Shown piece after piece: positions 43,963 to 52,653 of a stretch of 64,000 bases of DNA. Location: the NCBI GenBank assembly GCA_965217825.1, contig OZ244571.1, positions 2,356,001-2,420,000 on the forward strand. Reading direction: 5' to 3'. The stretch is from VXNE01 sp965217825. GTDB lineage: Bacteria; Pseudomonadota; Gammaproteobacteria; Pseudomonadales; Azotimanducaceae. A program made the translations under genes and the position numbers. Under the pieces are notes generated by a model. The model saw nothing but the letters and a program-made list of their open reading frames with translations. It was not told where the DNA came from and made no database searches. How positions within the stretch are numbered: position 1 is the first letter of the stretch; each line of letters opens with the position of its first letter.

Positions 43963-45079
43963 TCCAGACCAACCCAATCTCCTGTTCGTCCTGACCGATG
44001 ACCAGGGCGCGTGGGCCATGGGTTGTGCTGGCAATGCGGAAATCAGGTCGCCCAACCTGGACCGGCTGGCGCGGGAAGGAATCCGCTTCGACAATTTCTT
44101 CTGCACATCGCCGGTCTGCTCGCCGGCCAGGGCGTCGATTCTGACCGGCAGGATTCCATCCCAGCATGGGGTGCACGACGCCCTGATGTGGCAGTCGGAC
44201 ACGAGCAAGGGCGGGCTCGACCGCGAGGTGCCGGCGGACCGCGTGCAGTTTCTCCTCGGCATGCCGACATATGCGGAACTGCTTCGCGATCGCGGCTACG
44301 ACACCTGCCTGTCGGGCAAGTGGCATCTCGGCGACGGCCTCGAACCACGATGCGGTTTCGACACGTGGAACCCTATGCCACACGGCGGCACCAACTATTT
44401 CAACGTGCCCGTCGTGGCAAACGGTCATCTCGACAAACACGAAACCTATGCAACGGAGCTGTTTACCGACAACGCGCTGCGGTTCCTTAACGCACAGGCG
44501 GGCGAAGAACGACCGTTCTGCCTCGCCGTCCACTACACGGCGCCGCACAAGCCATGGGGGCGCGAGCATCATCCGCAGGCGTTGTGGGATGCATATTACG
44601 ACCGCTGTCCCTTCGATTCGGTGCCGGGTCCGGACGAACCGTTGCCGGTCGGCTTCAACGCCGGCGCCGTCGATGCCGAAACGCGAAGACAGAATCTTGC
44701 CGGCTACTTCGCCGCGATCGAAGGGATGGACCGGAATATTGGCCGGCTGCTGGACTGGCTCGAAGAACAGGATCTCAGAAACGAGTACGGACCGGTACGC
44801 ATGATTCGCTCGCAGGAGTGGAAGCTGGTCTGGCGCTATCCGGCGGGGTCCCATGAACTCTATGACGTCGGGGAAGACCCGACGGAACGCGTCAATCTGT
44901 TCGGCCAGCGCGGCCACGCGGACCGCATTCGGGCCCTGCGCCGGGAACTGGACGACTGGTTCGCCAGTTACGTGGACCCCGCGCTCGATGGATCCAGACT
45001 CCCCATTACCGGTCGCGGTCAGCTTGATCATGCGACGAGGGAGGATGCCTTCGCCTATCGGTTTCCCTGGATCGATTAG
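43943..45079 (+). CDS. Sulfatase with an in-frame loss of its central metal-binding segment
   Basis: Family S1 sulfatase, 378 aa instead of about 480. The N-terminal half is normal: LLFVLTDDQGAWAMGCAGN, TSPVCSPARASILTGR with CSPAR (Cys59), LSGKWHLGDG and VHYTAPHKPWG. Then GMDRNIGRLLDWLEEQDLRN runs directly into EYGPVRMIRSQEWKLVWRYP. Homologues have about 100 residues between these points, including the DNG/DNH metal-binding strand and the following Gly/Lys loop. The reading frame is intact. Without that Asp-Asn pair it should not hydrolyse sulfate. The start is ATG 43943 or 43949. Confidence 0.82.
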   Translation: MPMASRNPDQPNLLFVLTDDQGAWAMGCAGNAEIRSPNLDRLAREGIRFDNFFCTSPVCSPARASILTGRIPSQHGVHDALMWQSDTSKGGLDREVPADRVQFLLGMPTYAELLRDRGYDTCLSGKWHLGDGLEPRCGFDTWNPMPHGGTNYFNVPVVANGHLDKHETYATELFTDNALRFLNAQAGEERPFCLAVHYTAPHKPWGREHHPQALWDAYYDRCPFDSVPGPDEPLPVGFNAGAVDAETRRQNLAGYFAAIEGMDRNIGRLLDWLEEQDLRNEYGPVRMIRSQEWKLVWRYPAGSHELYDVGEDPTERVNLFGQRGHADRIRALRRELDDWFASYVDPALDGSRLPITGRGQLDHATREDAFAYRFPWID

Positions 45080-45221
45080 TCCCACTGGCAACCGGCGGGT
45101 ACACGCACAATAATGGCGTCAAGGGGCCACGTGCCCTATGCCGTCCCGGCCCGCGCCGATAACCGTGTGGGGCGACGGTGTGATGTGATACACGACCAGT
45201 ACAGTAGATTCAGGGGTTCAG

Positions 45222-46262
45222 ATGAAGCACCGCACGTTAGGAAAATCCGGTCTTGAAGTTTCTGCCGTCGGCCTTGGTACCGATACCTTCGGCCGCCGTG
45301 TAGACAAGCAGACCGTAAACAAGATCATCGGCGCGGCGGGTGATATGGGGATTACGCTCATCGATACGGCGTATATGTATGGTGGTGGAGAATCCGAAGA
45401 GTTCATCGGCAGCGGCATCGCGGGCCGCCGAGACGAATTCGTGATCGCAACGAAGGGTGGACACCATGCCCACGGCGTGCCGAACCGAAGCAATCTCATC
45501 AAACAACTCGATACCAGCCTGAAACGGTTGAAAACCGACTACGTCGACCTGTACCAGGTGCACGTTCTGTACAACGCAACATTTCCCATGGAGGAAATGA
45601 TGCAAACGCTGAACGACATGGTGCGCAGCGGCAAGGTCCGCTACGTGGGCCTGTCCAATATCTATTGTTGGCAGCTCTGCCGCTGCAACGATCTGGCCGA
45701 GTTCCATGGCTGGGACAGAGCCATCAGCGTGCAACAGCACTATCACATGTTCGAGCGGGAAGTTGAGTCGGATGTCAGCCAGTATTGCCAATGGGCCGGT
45801 GTTGGCATATTGCCCTTTTTTCCGCTGGCTTGCGGATTCCTCGCTGGAAGATATACGCGCGGAGAGGAACCCCCGCAGGATAGCAGGGCAGGATCCCGGC
45901 GGGCGGGTCCGGGGCGTTATTTTGACTATTACGGCACCGAATCCGCCTACGACGCCATCGAAGCGCTCGCGGAATTTGCACGGGTTCGCGGTCACACGCC
46001 TGCACAACTCGCGATTGCCTGGCTGCTGCACCGCCCCATGGTCAGTTCGGTCATCGCCGGTGTCAGCAAACTGACTCAGCTCGAGGACAACGCGAAGGCA
46101 GCCGAGTGGGAACTCACACCCGATGAACTCAAGGAGGTGAATCAACTGATCGGTGCGCCACGGCGTCCCGTGCCGACAAGCTGGGAATGGACGGAAAGGG
46201 AGTTGGACCGGGTCTTGCCGTCTTACCACCCCGACTATGACCCGCTTGAGCCGAGTGTTTAG
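45222..46262 (+). CDS. Aldo/keto reductase
   Basis: NADPH-dependent (alpha/beta)8 oxidoreductase of 346 aa. The catalytic tetrad is visible: Asp48 and Tyr53 (LIDTAYMYGGGESE), Lys78 (VIATKGG) and His114 (YQVHVLYNATF). C-terminal cofactor segments VSSVIAGVSKLTQLEDNAKA are normal for the AKR12/Tas-like groups that act on sugars and small aldehydes. It follows the damaged sulfatase after a 142-bp gap and precedes a MITE-like repeat. Confidence 0.93.
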   Translation: MKHRTLGKSGLEVSAVGLGTDTFGRRVDKQTVNKIIGAAGDMGITLIDTAYMYGGGESEEFIGSGIAGRRDEFVIATKGGHHAHGVPNRSNLIKQLDTSLKRLKTDYVDLYQVHVLYNATFPMEEMMQTLNDMVRSGKVRYVGLSNIYCWQLCRCNDLAEFHGWDRAISVQQHYHMFEREVESDVSQYCQWAGVGILPFFPLACGFLAGRYTRGEEPPQDSRAGSRRAGPGRYFDYYGTESAYDAIEALAEFARVRGHTPAQLAIAWLLHRPMVSSVIAGVSKLTQLEDNAKAAEWELTPDELKEVNQLIGAPRRPVPTSWEWTERELDRVLPSYHPDYDPLEPSV

Positions 46263-46278
46263 GCTTGCGGGACACGGC

Positions 46279-46448
46279 ACTAGTGTTCCGTCACGCCCAA
46301 ATATGCGAGTGTAGCTGCGAGGGATTTTTGGTCCCTGGCGAGGCGCGACGACGCCGTGCGGCAGGCCCCACACAAGGAGGAGCAACGAAGTCCAGGGGCC
46401 AAAAAGGCCCGCAGATACCCGTAGATTTGGGTGTGACGGAGCACTGGT
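46279..46448. mobile_element. MITE-like long imperfect inverted repeat (170 bp)
   Basis: The left arm 46279-46338 and right arm 46392-46448 are inverted copies. The outer 24 bases match at 21 positions (ACTAGTGTTCCGTCAC and ACCAGTGCTCCGTCAC begin the arms), and the inner ends share TTTTTGG followed by CCCTGG. The 53-nt centre holds no gene. The element lies between two cluster genes and ends 4 nt before the start of the sulfatase pseudogene. It may be a non-autonomous insertion or the fused ends of a deleted IS. No clear target duplication was found. Confidence 0.55.
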
Positions 46449-46452
46449 CCCT

Positions 46453-47424
46453 ATGCACAATATTCTCTTCCTGATGACCGACCAGCAGCGCTGGGACGCG
46501 ATGGGTTCCAGCGGCGGCTGGGTGAAAACGCCGAACCTGGATCGTATCGCCGGGCAGGGCGTGCGCTTCAGCAGCGCCGTCACGACATCGCCCCTGTGCG
46601 TGCCGGCACGGGTGACCCTGGCAACCGGCAGGTACCCGCACAACAACGGCGTCTGGGGCCACATCCCCTATTCCGTCCCGGCGGGTGCCGATCACTGGAT
46701 TCGCGAGATCAGGAATCTCGGCTATCGAACAAGCCTGTTCGGCAAAACGCATCTGCACCCCCACGGCCCCTCTGACCTTCGCGAAAAGGAGGATCTACTG
46801 CATTCCCTGGGTCTGGATGACGTGGACGAGTCGGCGGGCCTCGCGCCTCCATGGTCGGCATGAGCCATATGACGGCGATGTGGGAGGAAAAGGGTCTGCT
46901 CGAAGCGTACCGTGAGGATTTCAGGGAGCGGTCTTCCAACAAGCCACACGTCGTTCGCCCCTCGGTTCTGCCGCTCCCGGACTACTACGACGTCTATGTG
47001 GGTCGGCAGGCCAAGCGGTACCTGTCCTCCTATGACCGGGACGAGCCCTGGTTCTGCTGGGTCAGTTGGGGCGGTCCGCACCAGCCCTGGGACACCCCCG
47101 AACCCTATGCGAGCATGTACGATCCCGAGTCGATGCCGCAGCCCGCTCAGCGGAAAAGCGACCTGCCCCGGCCAAGGGGACGGATTGACCGAATGTTCGA
47201 GCACAGGCGCCCTGTCGGAGATCGAGGGCGAGTTCATGCTGATGAACGACGAATGGAAGATCGCGCTCAACAGCGAAGGCGAGACCTATATGCTCTTCGA
47301 CCGCAAGAGTGACCCCAACGAGGAACGGAATCTTGCGGGCCTGAGCGAGTACCGCGGCGTTGCGGATGCAATGCGGCTCAGGATTCTCGAGCGGATTGCC
47401 CAGAGTCAGTCATACGAGCATTAG
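46453..47424 (+). pseudogene. Sulfatase pseudogene (two frame changes and an internal deletion)
   Basis: Frame 1 (46453 to about 46850) has MHNILFLMTDQQRWDAMGSS, TTSPLCVPARVTLATGRYPH with CVPAR, and FGKTHLHPHG. It ends early at LAPPWSA. A second frame continues the protein from about 46851 (SHMTAMWEEKGLLEAYREDF, WFCWVSWGGPHQPWDTPEPY). A third frame supplies the C-terminus from about 47205 (GALSEIEGEFMLMNDEWKIA, LFDRKSDPNEERNL). The D-H-G metal strand and surrounding roughly 90-100 residues expected before that point are missing, the same part lost from the sulfatase at 43943. Non-functional. Confidence 0.87.
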
Positions 47425-47454
47425 CTTCGATCCACCAGCTTTGATCCATCGCAA

Positions 47455-48393
47455 ATGAAAACAACCACCATAAAAAACACTGACCTTCACGTCAGCATGT
47501 TCTGCCTCGGCGGCCAGAGCTTCGGTTCCCGCGACGACAAGACGGTCTCCTACGCCATGCTGGATCAGTTCGTCGACGGCGGCGGCAACTTTCTGGATAC
47601 CGCCAACAACTACGCCATCTGGAACGGGGAAGGCGGTGAAAGCGAAACCATGCTGGGTGACTGGTTGGCCGATCGCGGCAATCGGGATCAGATAGTCCTT
47701 GCAACCAAGATGGGCGGTCGCGCAAAGGACGCGCCCATGTCATCGAAACCGGAACACATTCGCCGCGAGTGCGAGCGCAGCCTGAAACGGCTGCGGACCG
47801 ATCACATCGATTTGTATTACTTCCACTGTGATGACCGTTCCGTGCCGCTCGAGGATCAGCTCGGCGCCATGGACGAGCTCGTCGGAGAAGGTAAGGTGCG
47901 TCATGTTGGTGCCAGCAACTTCCGCGCCTGGCGCCTGGCTGAAGCGGCCGCAGTGAGCGCGGCCAAAAACATCACGGCATTCTGCTGCGTGCAGCAGCGC
48001 TATACCTATCTGCGGCCACGGGTGGATGCGGATTTTCGCTTTCAGAAATCCACTAACGATGATTTGCTCGAATACTGCAAAGAGCGAGACTTTCAATTGA
48101 TCGCTTACTCACCTCTATTGGGTGGTGCATACATTCGGGAGGATCGCGATATCCAGCGGCAATATCGGCATGCCGATTCGGATGCACGCAAGGCAACGCT
48201 GTTTGAGATCGCCGAAGAGATAGGCGCCACACCCAACCAGGTAATCCTCGCCTGGCTTACAGGGCGCGGTGTCATTCCAATATCAGGGGCCAGCAAGGCG
48301 CAGCAGCTAAGTGAGAGTCTGATCGGTTTCGATCTGACCCTGTCCGACGAAATTCTTGACCGTCTGGACGGGGCAGGCGCGGACAACGGGTAG
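47455..48393 (+). CDS. Aldo/keto reductase (second, divergent)
   Basis: Protein of 312 aa. The tetrad is Asp48 and Tyr53 (FLDTANNYAIW), Lys85 (VLATKMGG) and His124 (YYFHCDDRSVP). Later motifs GKVRHVGASNFRAWRLAEA and GVIPISGASKAQQLSESLIG bind the cofactor. It is only distantly similar to the reductase at 45222, so the pair is not a recent duplication. It is in line with the following PhyH gene (33 nt gap) and probably belongs to one transcript. Confidence 0.92.
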   Translation: MKTTTIKNTDLHVSMFCLGGQSFGSRDDKTVSYAMLDQFVDGGGNFLDTANNYAIWNGEGGESETMLGDWLADRGNRDQIVLATKMGGRAKDAPMSSKPEHIRRECERSLKRLRTDHIDLYYFHCDDRSVPLEDQLGAMDELVGEGKVRHVGASNFRAWRLAEAAAVSAAKNITAFCCVQQRYTYLRPRVDADFRFQKSTNDDLLEYCKERDFQLIAYSPLLGGAYIREDRDIQRQYRHADSDARKATLFEIAEEIGATPNQVILAWLTGRGVIPISGASKAQQLSESLIGFDLTLSDEILDRLDGAGADNG

Positions 48394-48425
48394 CGCAAGA
48401 GCGCAGCGTGCAGGAAGCCAGGTCG

Positions 48426-49499
48426 ATGACAGATAAACCAGAATCACAGCCGCAAATCGTCACACTCGAGCGTCTGAAAAATCGCCACGCATTGCTCACT
48501 GCGGCCGACGGCAGGATGCTCGGTCTCGACGACAACGGTCATCTCGCACTGTTCGACGAAGCCTCGGATGGCGTCATCTGGGATCGAAGGGCCGAGGGCG
48601 TGAAGCACGTGGCAACCGGCAAGGACGTAGTAGCGGATATCGGCGATGACGCCTGCACGTTGTCGGTCGGCTCGGAGGCGGTGGACCTCCAGATCTGTCC
48701 TGGTCCGGAAAAACTGCCTTCCGAATATCTTGAGCACCTGCGGCGCGAGGGCTGGGTGTGCCTTAACTCAATCCTCCCGCCGGAGCTCGTCGAACGTCTG
48801 GAACGCGTCGCTTGCACGAATCGCTACGAGCACCTCGAGCAAAATAACAACATTCCGAAAATCTGCCAGGATGCGGCCGTCGGTAAGGCGATCGCCGAGC
48901 CGGTATCGCTCTGGGTGCTTCGCGAGTACCTGCAGAGTCGGGATATACACCTGGGCCACCCGCCTGGTTTCAACGTTCTGAAACCTGAAACGCTGGCGCA
49001 AGCGGGTCGGCGCTGGCATTCCGATATACCGTATACGCGATCGGCGAGTCCCCAGCCCGTGTTTCCTCGCAAGGGGCCACCCAAGGCCTGCAACCGCAAT
49101 ACGTTTGTGTCGGACTTCACCCACCTGAATGGCGCGACCATGTTCAAGCCGGGCTCGCACCTCGTCGATTCCGGGCCCCCCGAAGCGTGGAACGCTGCGC
49201 TGCGGAATGACGAACTGCCTTACAGCGGACCAGAGGCCACCGTTCTTGAAGCCCCCGGCGGCAGCATGATTCTTTATGACGCGAGAACCTGGCACCGGGC
49301 CGGCTTCAATCGCAGTGACTACAGACGGGGCATGATGGCAACGAATTACGCGACTCCGGACGTGGTACCCAAGCGGGATACCAGGCCCGCCTGCGAACGC
49401 CTGCATCAGGCGTCGGTCTATCGGGAGCTGAATGCGAGGGAACGGCGCGATGTAACCGATCTGCTGATGAAGGTGCCGGACTTCGTGGCAAGTCAGTAG
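48426..49499 (+). CDS. PhyH-family dioxygenase with N-terminal beta module (paralogue B)
   Basis: Protein of 357 aa from ATG 48426. The N-terminal module GRMLGLDDNGHLALFDEASD, GVIWDRRAEGVKHVATGKDV precedes the oxygenase part. Iron ligands are His198-X-Asp200 (RWHSDIPYT) and distal His290 (TWHRAGFNRS). It is a clear paralogue of 41370-42443. The leader (MTDKPESQPQIVTLERLKN) is different from paralogue A, so only the 5' end has been exchanged between family members. Two PhyH copies of one subfamily in one locus may act on successive or stereoisomeric substrates (inference). Confidence 0.9.
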   Translation: MTDKPESQPQIVTLERLKNRHALLTAADGRMLGLDDNGHLALFDEASDGVIWDRRAEGVKHVATGKDVVADIGDDACTLSVGSEAVDLQICPGPEKLPSEYLEHLRREGWVCLNSILPPELVERLERVACTNRYEHLEQNNNIPKICQDAAVGKAIAEPVSLWVLREYLQSRDIHLGHPPGFNVLKPETLAQAGRRWHSDIPYTRSASPQPVFPRKGPPKACNRNTFVSDFTHLNGATMFKPGSHLVDSGPPEAWNAALRNDELPYSGPEATVLEAPGGSMILYDARTWHRAGFNRSDYRRGMMATNYATPDVVPKRDTRPACERLHQASVYRELNARERRDVTDLLMKVPDFVASQ

Positions 49500-49551
49500 G
49501 CACTTGGGACGATTCGGGCACAAGGGAAGACCAGTGAGGAGTGCAGTACCA

Positions 49552-50928
49552 ATGATGTTCACGGGATGGACGACGCCGCTGGAGTTGCTCAAGGCGGAAT
49601 TGAATCAACGGGAATACGAGGGCCATCCGGTCCCTGACAGTATCAGGGAACGGGCGTCTGCGCTGGACCCGGAGCAGGACAGGATGAACATCCGAGCCAT
49701 CGATCCGCTGTTCGATGAACTGACGGCATTGCCGAAGGCGTCCGATTATCGTTATGTGCAGCCGAATGATCTGGATGCCATTCGTCGCGACCGTCCAAAC
49801 GGACCTCGCCAGTTGGGCAGTGTCGACGAGCCGGAACTCCTGGACCGGCTGCATGGTGCCTGGACAGGCAGGGCATGCGGTTGTGCATTGGGCAAGCCGG
49901 TCGAGGGTATGGGCATGCGGGGCGCGCATGGCATGTCCGGGCGGCAGACCATTCGGACCTACCTGGAAAACAGGGAACACTGGCCGCTGGATTTTTACTT
50001 CAGCGGCGAAGACGCGGGTGACGATATCAGGATTGCCTGTCCACAGTCGCAGCGCGAAAACATCGCGTTCATGGAACCCGACGATGATATTCACTACACC
50101 CTGATTGCGCTCCACGTATTGGAAACGCACGGTGCCGACTTCACCTGGCGGGATGTCGCCACCGCCTGGAACAACTGCCTGCCTTACAACGCGATCTGTA
50201 CGGCGGAAACGCAGGCCATCCTGAACTACAACAATGCCTCACCCCGAAGGGCGATCACCGATTGGGTCACGCCCGAGTACACCAGTACCCATCGCAATCC
50301 CTATCGTGAATGGATCGGCGCGCAGATCCGGGCGGACGGTTGGGGTTACGCCTGCGCCGGCAATCCGGAACTGGCGGCGGAGTTTGCGTTTCGCGACGCC
50401 TGCTGGACCCACAGGGCCAACGGCATCTATGGCGAGATGATGTTTGCGGCGATCACGGCCGCGGCCTTTGTGGTGCACGATCCCCTGGAACTGATCGGTA
50501 TTGGCCTTTCCGAGATTCCACAGGGGAGTCGTCTTGCGGAAGCGGCGAATGGTGCGCTGGCCCAATCAGCGGAGTGTGACGACTTCCATACCTACATGAA
50601 CTGGGTCGACGAGCATTATGGCGAGTTGAGTCCGGTGCACACCGTAAACAACGCGCTGGTGGTCATTGGCGCCATGATTTATGGACGGATGGATTTCCAT
50701 CAGTCGATCTGCAGTTCCGTCGAGGGCGGCTGGGACACCGACTGCAATGGTGCCACCTGCGGCTCCATTGTCGGCGCGGCGAGTGGAGCAAAGGGACTGA
50801 ATTCGAGCCTGGTGGCACCGCTCAACGACACCATCAAGCCGAAGGTGTTCGGATTCGAGGAAGTCGCCATGGCCGAATTGGCCGCGCGCACGCTCAGCGT
50901 TCACCGGAAGATTGCCGGTCTGTCGTAA
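49552..50928 (+). CDS. ADP-ribosylglycohydrolase-fold protein
   Basis: Protein of 458 aa. After a 110-residue N-terminal extension comes the all-helical ARH/DraG fold: LLDRLHGAWTGRACGCALGK, EPDDDIHYTLIALHVLE (first acidic metal site) and 'SVEGGWDTDCNGATCGSIVG' (second acidic metal site). Such proteins remove ADP-ribose or act on related N-glycosidic bonds, and relatives often occur in catabolic clusters for nucleoside-like or amino-sugar compounds. Twin ATG 49552/49555 are the likely starts. It follows paralogue B by 52 nt. Confidence 0.88.
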   Translation: MMFTGWTTPLELLKAELNQREYEGHPVPDSIRERASALDPEQDRMNIRAIDPLFDELTALPKASDYRYVQPNDLDAIRRDRPNGPRQLGSVDEPELLDRLHGAWTGRACGCALGKPVEGMGMRGAHGMSGRQTIRTYLENREHWPLDFYFSGEDAGDDIRIACPQSQRENIAFMEPDDDIHYTLIALHVLETHGADFTWRDVATAWNNCLPYNAICTAETQAILNYNNASPRRAITDWVTPEYTSTHRNPYREWIGAQIRADGWGYACAGNPELAAEFAFRDACWTHRANGIYGEMMFAAITAAAFVVHDPLELIGIGLSEIPQGSRLAEAANGALAQSAECDDFHTYMNWVDEHYGELSPVHTVNNALVVIGAMIYGRMDFHQSICSSVEGGWDTDCNGATCGSIVGAASGAKGLNSSLVAPLNDTIKPKVFGFEEVAMAELAARTLSVHRKIAGLS

Positions 50929-50979
50929 CGGCGGCATCAGACGCCGGTCTATCAGGAGCCAAATGCGAGGTCGTTGCCA

Positions 50980-52593
50980 GTGACCAGGAAACTCAATGTT
51001 CTATGGATCAGTTTTGAAGACTGCCTACCGCTTTATGGTTGCTATGGCGACAAGATAGCCAAGACGCCGACCGTTGACCGGCTGGCATCAGAAGGGTGCA
51101 TTTATCCCAATGCTTTCTCGACGGCGCCGATCTGCGCGCCGGCGCGGGCGGCGGTGATCACCGGGATGTATCCCACCAGTATCGGCGCCCATCATATGAG
51201 AACGAGCCGGGGGCAGGCCTACGATGCACCGGTCCCACACTACGCCAAATGTCTTGGTGAGTACTTCAGAAGAGAGGGCTACTACTGTTCGAATAACGTC
51301 AAGACGGACTACCAGTTCGCACCGCCTTTTGCGGCCTGGGATGATTGTTCCAATACCGCCCACTGGAGAAACCGGCCTGATCAATCGGCGCCTTTTTTCG
51401 CTGTCTTCAACCCCGAATATACCCACGAGTCGGGTATGTGGGAGGAGAAGCGCACCTGGCCATTCAATTTCATTGTGCCGAGTCTGAAGGAAACCACCGA
51501 TCCAGATTCTGTCGAGGTGCCGCCGTACTTTCCGGATACGCCCAGGGTTCGAAGGAGTATCGCCAAGAACTACGACAACATGGCTCTATGCGACCAGGTC
51601 ATGGAAGAGTTGCTCGGCCAGCTTGAGGAAGATGGCCTGGCCGACAACACCATAGTCGTGCACTGGAGCGATCACGGCCCGATGCCCAGGGGGAAACGCC
51701 ACCCCTATGATCAGGGGATACTCTCGCCCATGATCATTCGCTGGCCGGGGGCGATCAAGCCGGGCACGACCAGTGACAGGCTGGTCAGCACCGTTGACCT
51801 GGGCCCCACCATGCTCAGTGCCTGCGGAATCACCGTACCGCCGCATATGCAGGGGCGGGCCTTTCTTGGCGCACAGACCGGGCCCGAGAGGAAGTACATT
51901 CATGCATCGGTCGACCGTTCCGATGCCGACAACGACATGGTCAGGGCGGTCAGGGACAAGACATACAAGTACATCAAGAACTGGTTTCCAGAGAAGCCAT
52001 ATCTTCTCTGGAATCGCTTCCGGAACACGCATCCCATCATGCAGGAGTGGTACCGCTGCTGGATGGAAGGCACGCTCGATAAAACACAGTCAATCATGTT
52101 CGCTGAGAAGCGGCCCGTAGAAGAGCTTTACGATACCCGGACCGATCCTTGGGAAGTACATAACCTCGCGGAAGATGATGGCTACCGGGACGTGCTCGAC
52201 CGTATGCGGGAAGAACTCGACGCCTGGCAGAAGGAAACCCGGGATCTTGGACTGGTTGATGAAAGAGTGATGAAGGCCATCCACTATCCGAATGGGGAGA
52301 AACCGGTTTGCACGGAAGCTCGGTGCCTGGTTTTCACAGCGGACTCGTACGGACAGGACGGGGCACCGGATGCGTTCAGCCTGCCCGAGCATCACCGGCT
52401 GCAGCTATTCAGTCCGACCCAGGGATGCAGCATCTGTTTCACGCTGGAAGAGGGCGAGGAGTCCTCTTGGCGGGTGTACACCGGGCCCATCAGACTGCCT
52501 GCAGGCATTCACCGCCTCAGGACAGTGGTCTCGAGGATCGGGTATCACAACACGGATGAAAAGGTATTTGATATCACGGTGATGTCAGAGTAG
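50980..52593 (+). CDS. Sulfatase (family S1), apparently intact
   Basis: Protein of about 537 aa. It has the motif set NVLWISFEDCLPLYGCYG, STAPICAPARAAVITGMYPT (CAPAR modification site), FFAVFNPEYTHES, TIVVHWSDHGPMPRGKRHPY (Asp-His metal pair) and ELYDTRTDPWEVHNLAED. The C-terminal 100 residues form an extra beta domain (HRLQLFSPTQGCSICFTLEE). GTG 50980 has GAGG 9 nt upstream; TTG 50974 is possible. The overall form recalls the N-sulfoglucosamine sulfohydrolase-like branch. With the 38.6-kb gene it is one of two complete substrates for the FGE. Confidence 0.92.
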   Translation: MTRKLNVLWISFEDCLPLYGCYGDKIAKTPTVDRLASEGCIYPNAFSTAPICAPARAAVITGMYPTSIGAHHMRTSRGQAYDAPVPHYAKCLGEYFRREGYYCSNNVKTDYQFAPPFAAWDDCSNTAHWRNRPDQSAPFFAVFNPEYTHESGMWEEKRTWPFNFIVPSLKETTDPDSVEVPPYFPDTPRVRRSIAKNYDNMALCDQVMEELLGQLEEDGLADNTIVVHWSDHGPMPRGKRHPYDQGILSPMIIRWPGAIKPGTTSDRLVSTVDLGPTMLSACGITVPPHMQGRAFLGAQTGPERKYIHASVDRSDADNDMVRAVRDKTYKYIKNWFPEKPYLLWNRFRNTHPIMQEWYRCWMEGTLDKTQSIMFAEKRPVEELYDTRTDPWEVHNLAEDDGYRDVLDRMREELDAWQKETRDLGLVDERVMKAIHYPNGEKPVCTEARCLVFTADSYGQDGAPDAFSLPEHHRLQLFSPTQGCSICFTLEEGEESSWRVYTGPIRLPAGIHRLRTVVSRIGYHNTDEKVFDITVMSE

Positions 52594-52653
52594 GGGCAAA
52601 TGGGTGGTGCAGTTCATGTCACTCTGCGTGATTTTTTCTGAAAGGGAGTCGAA

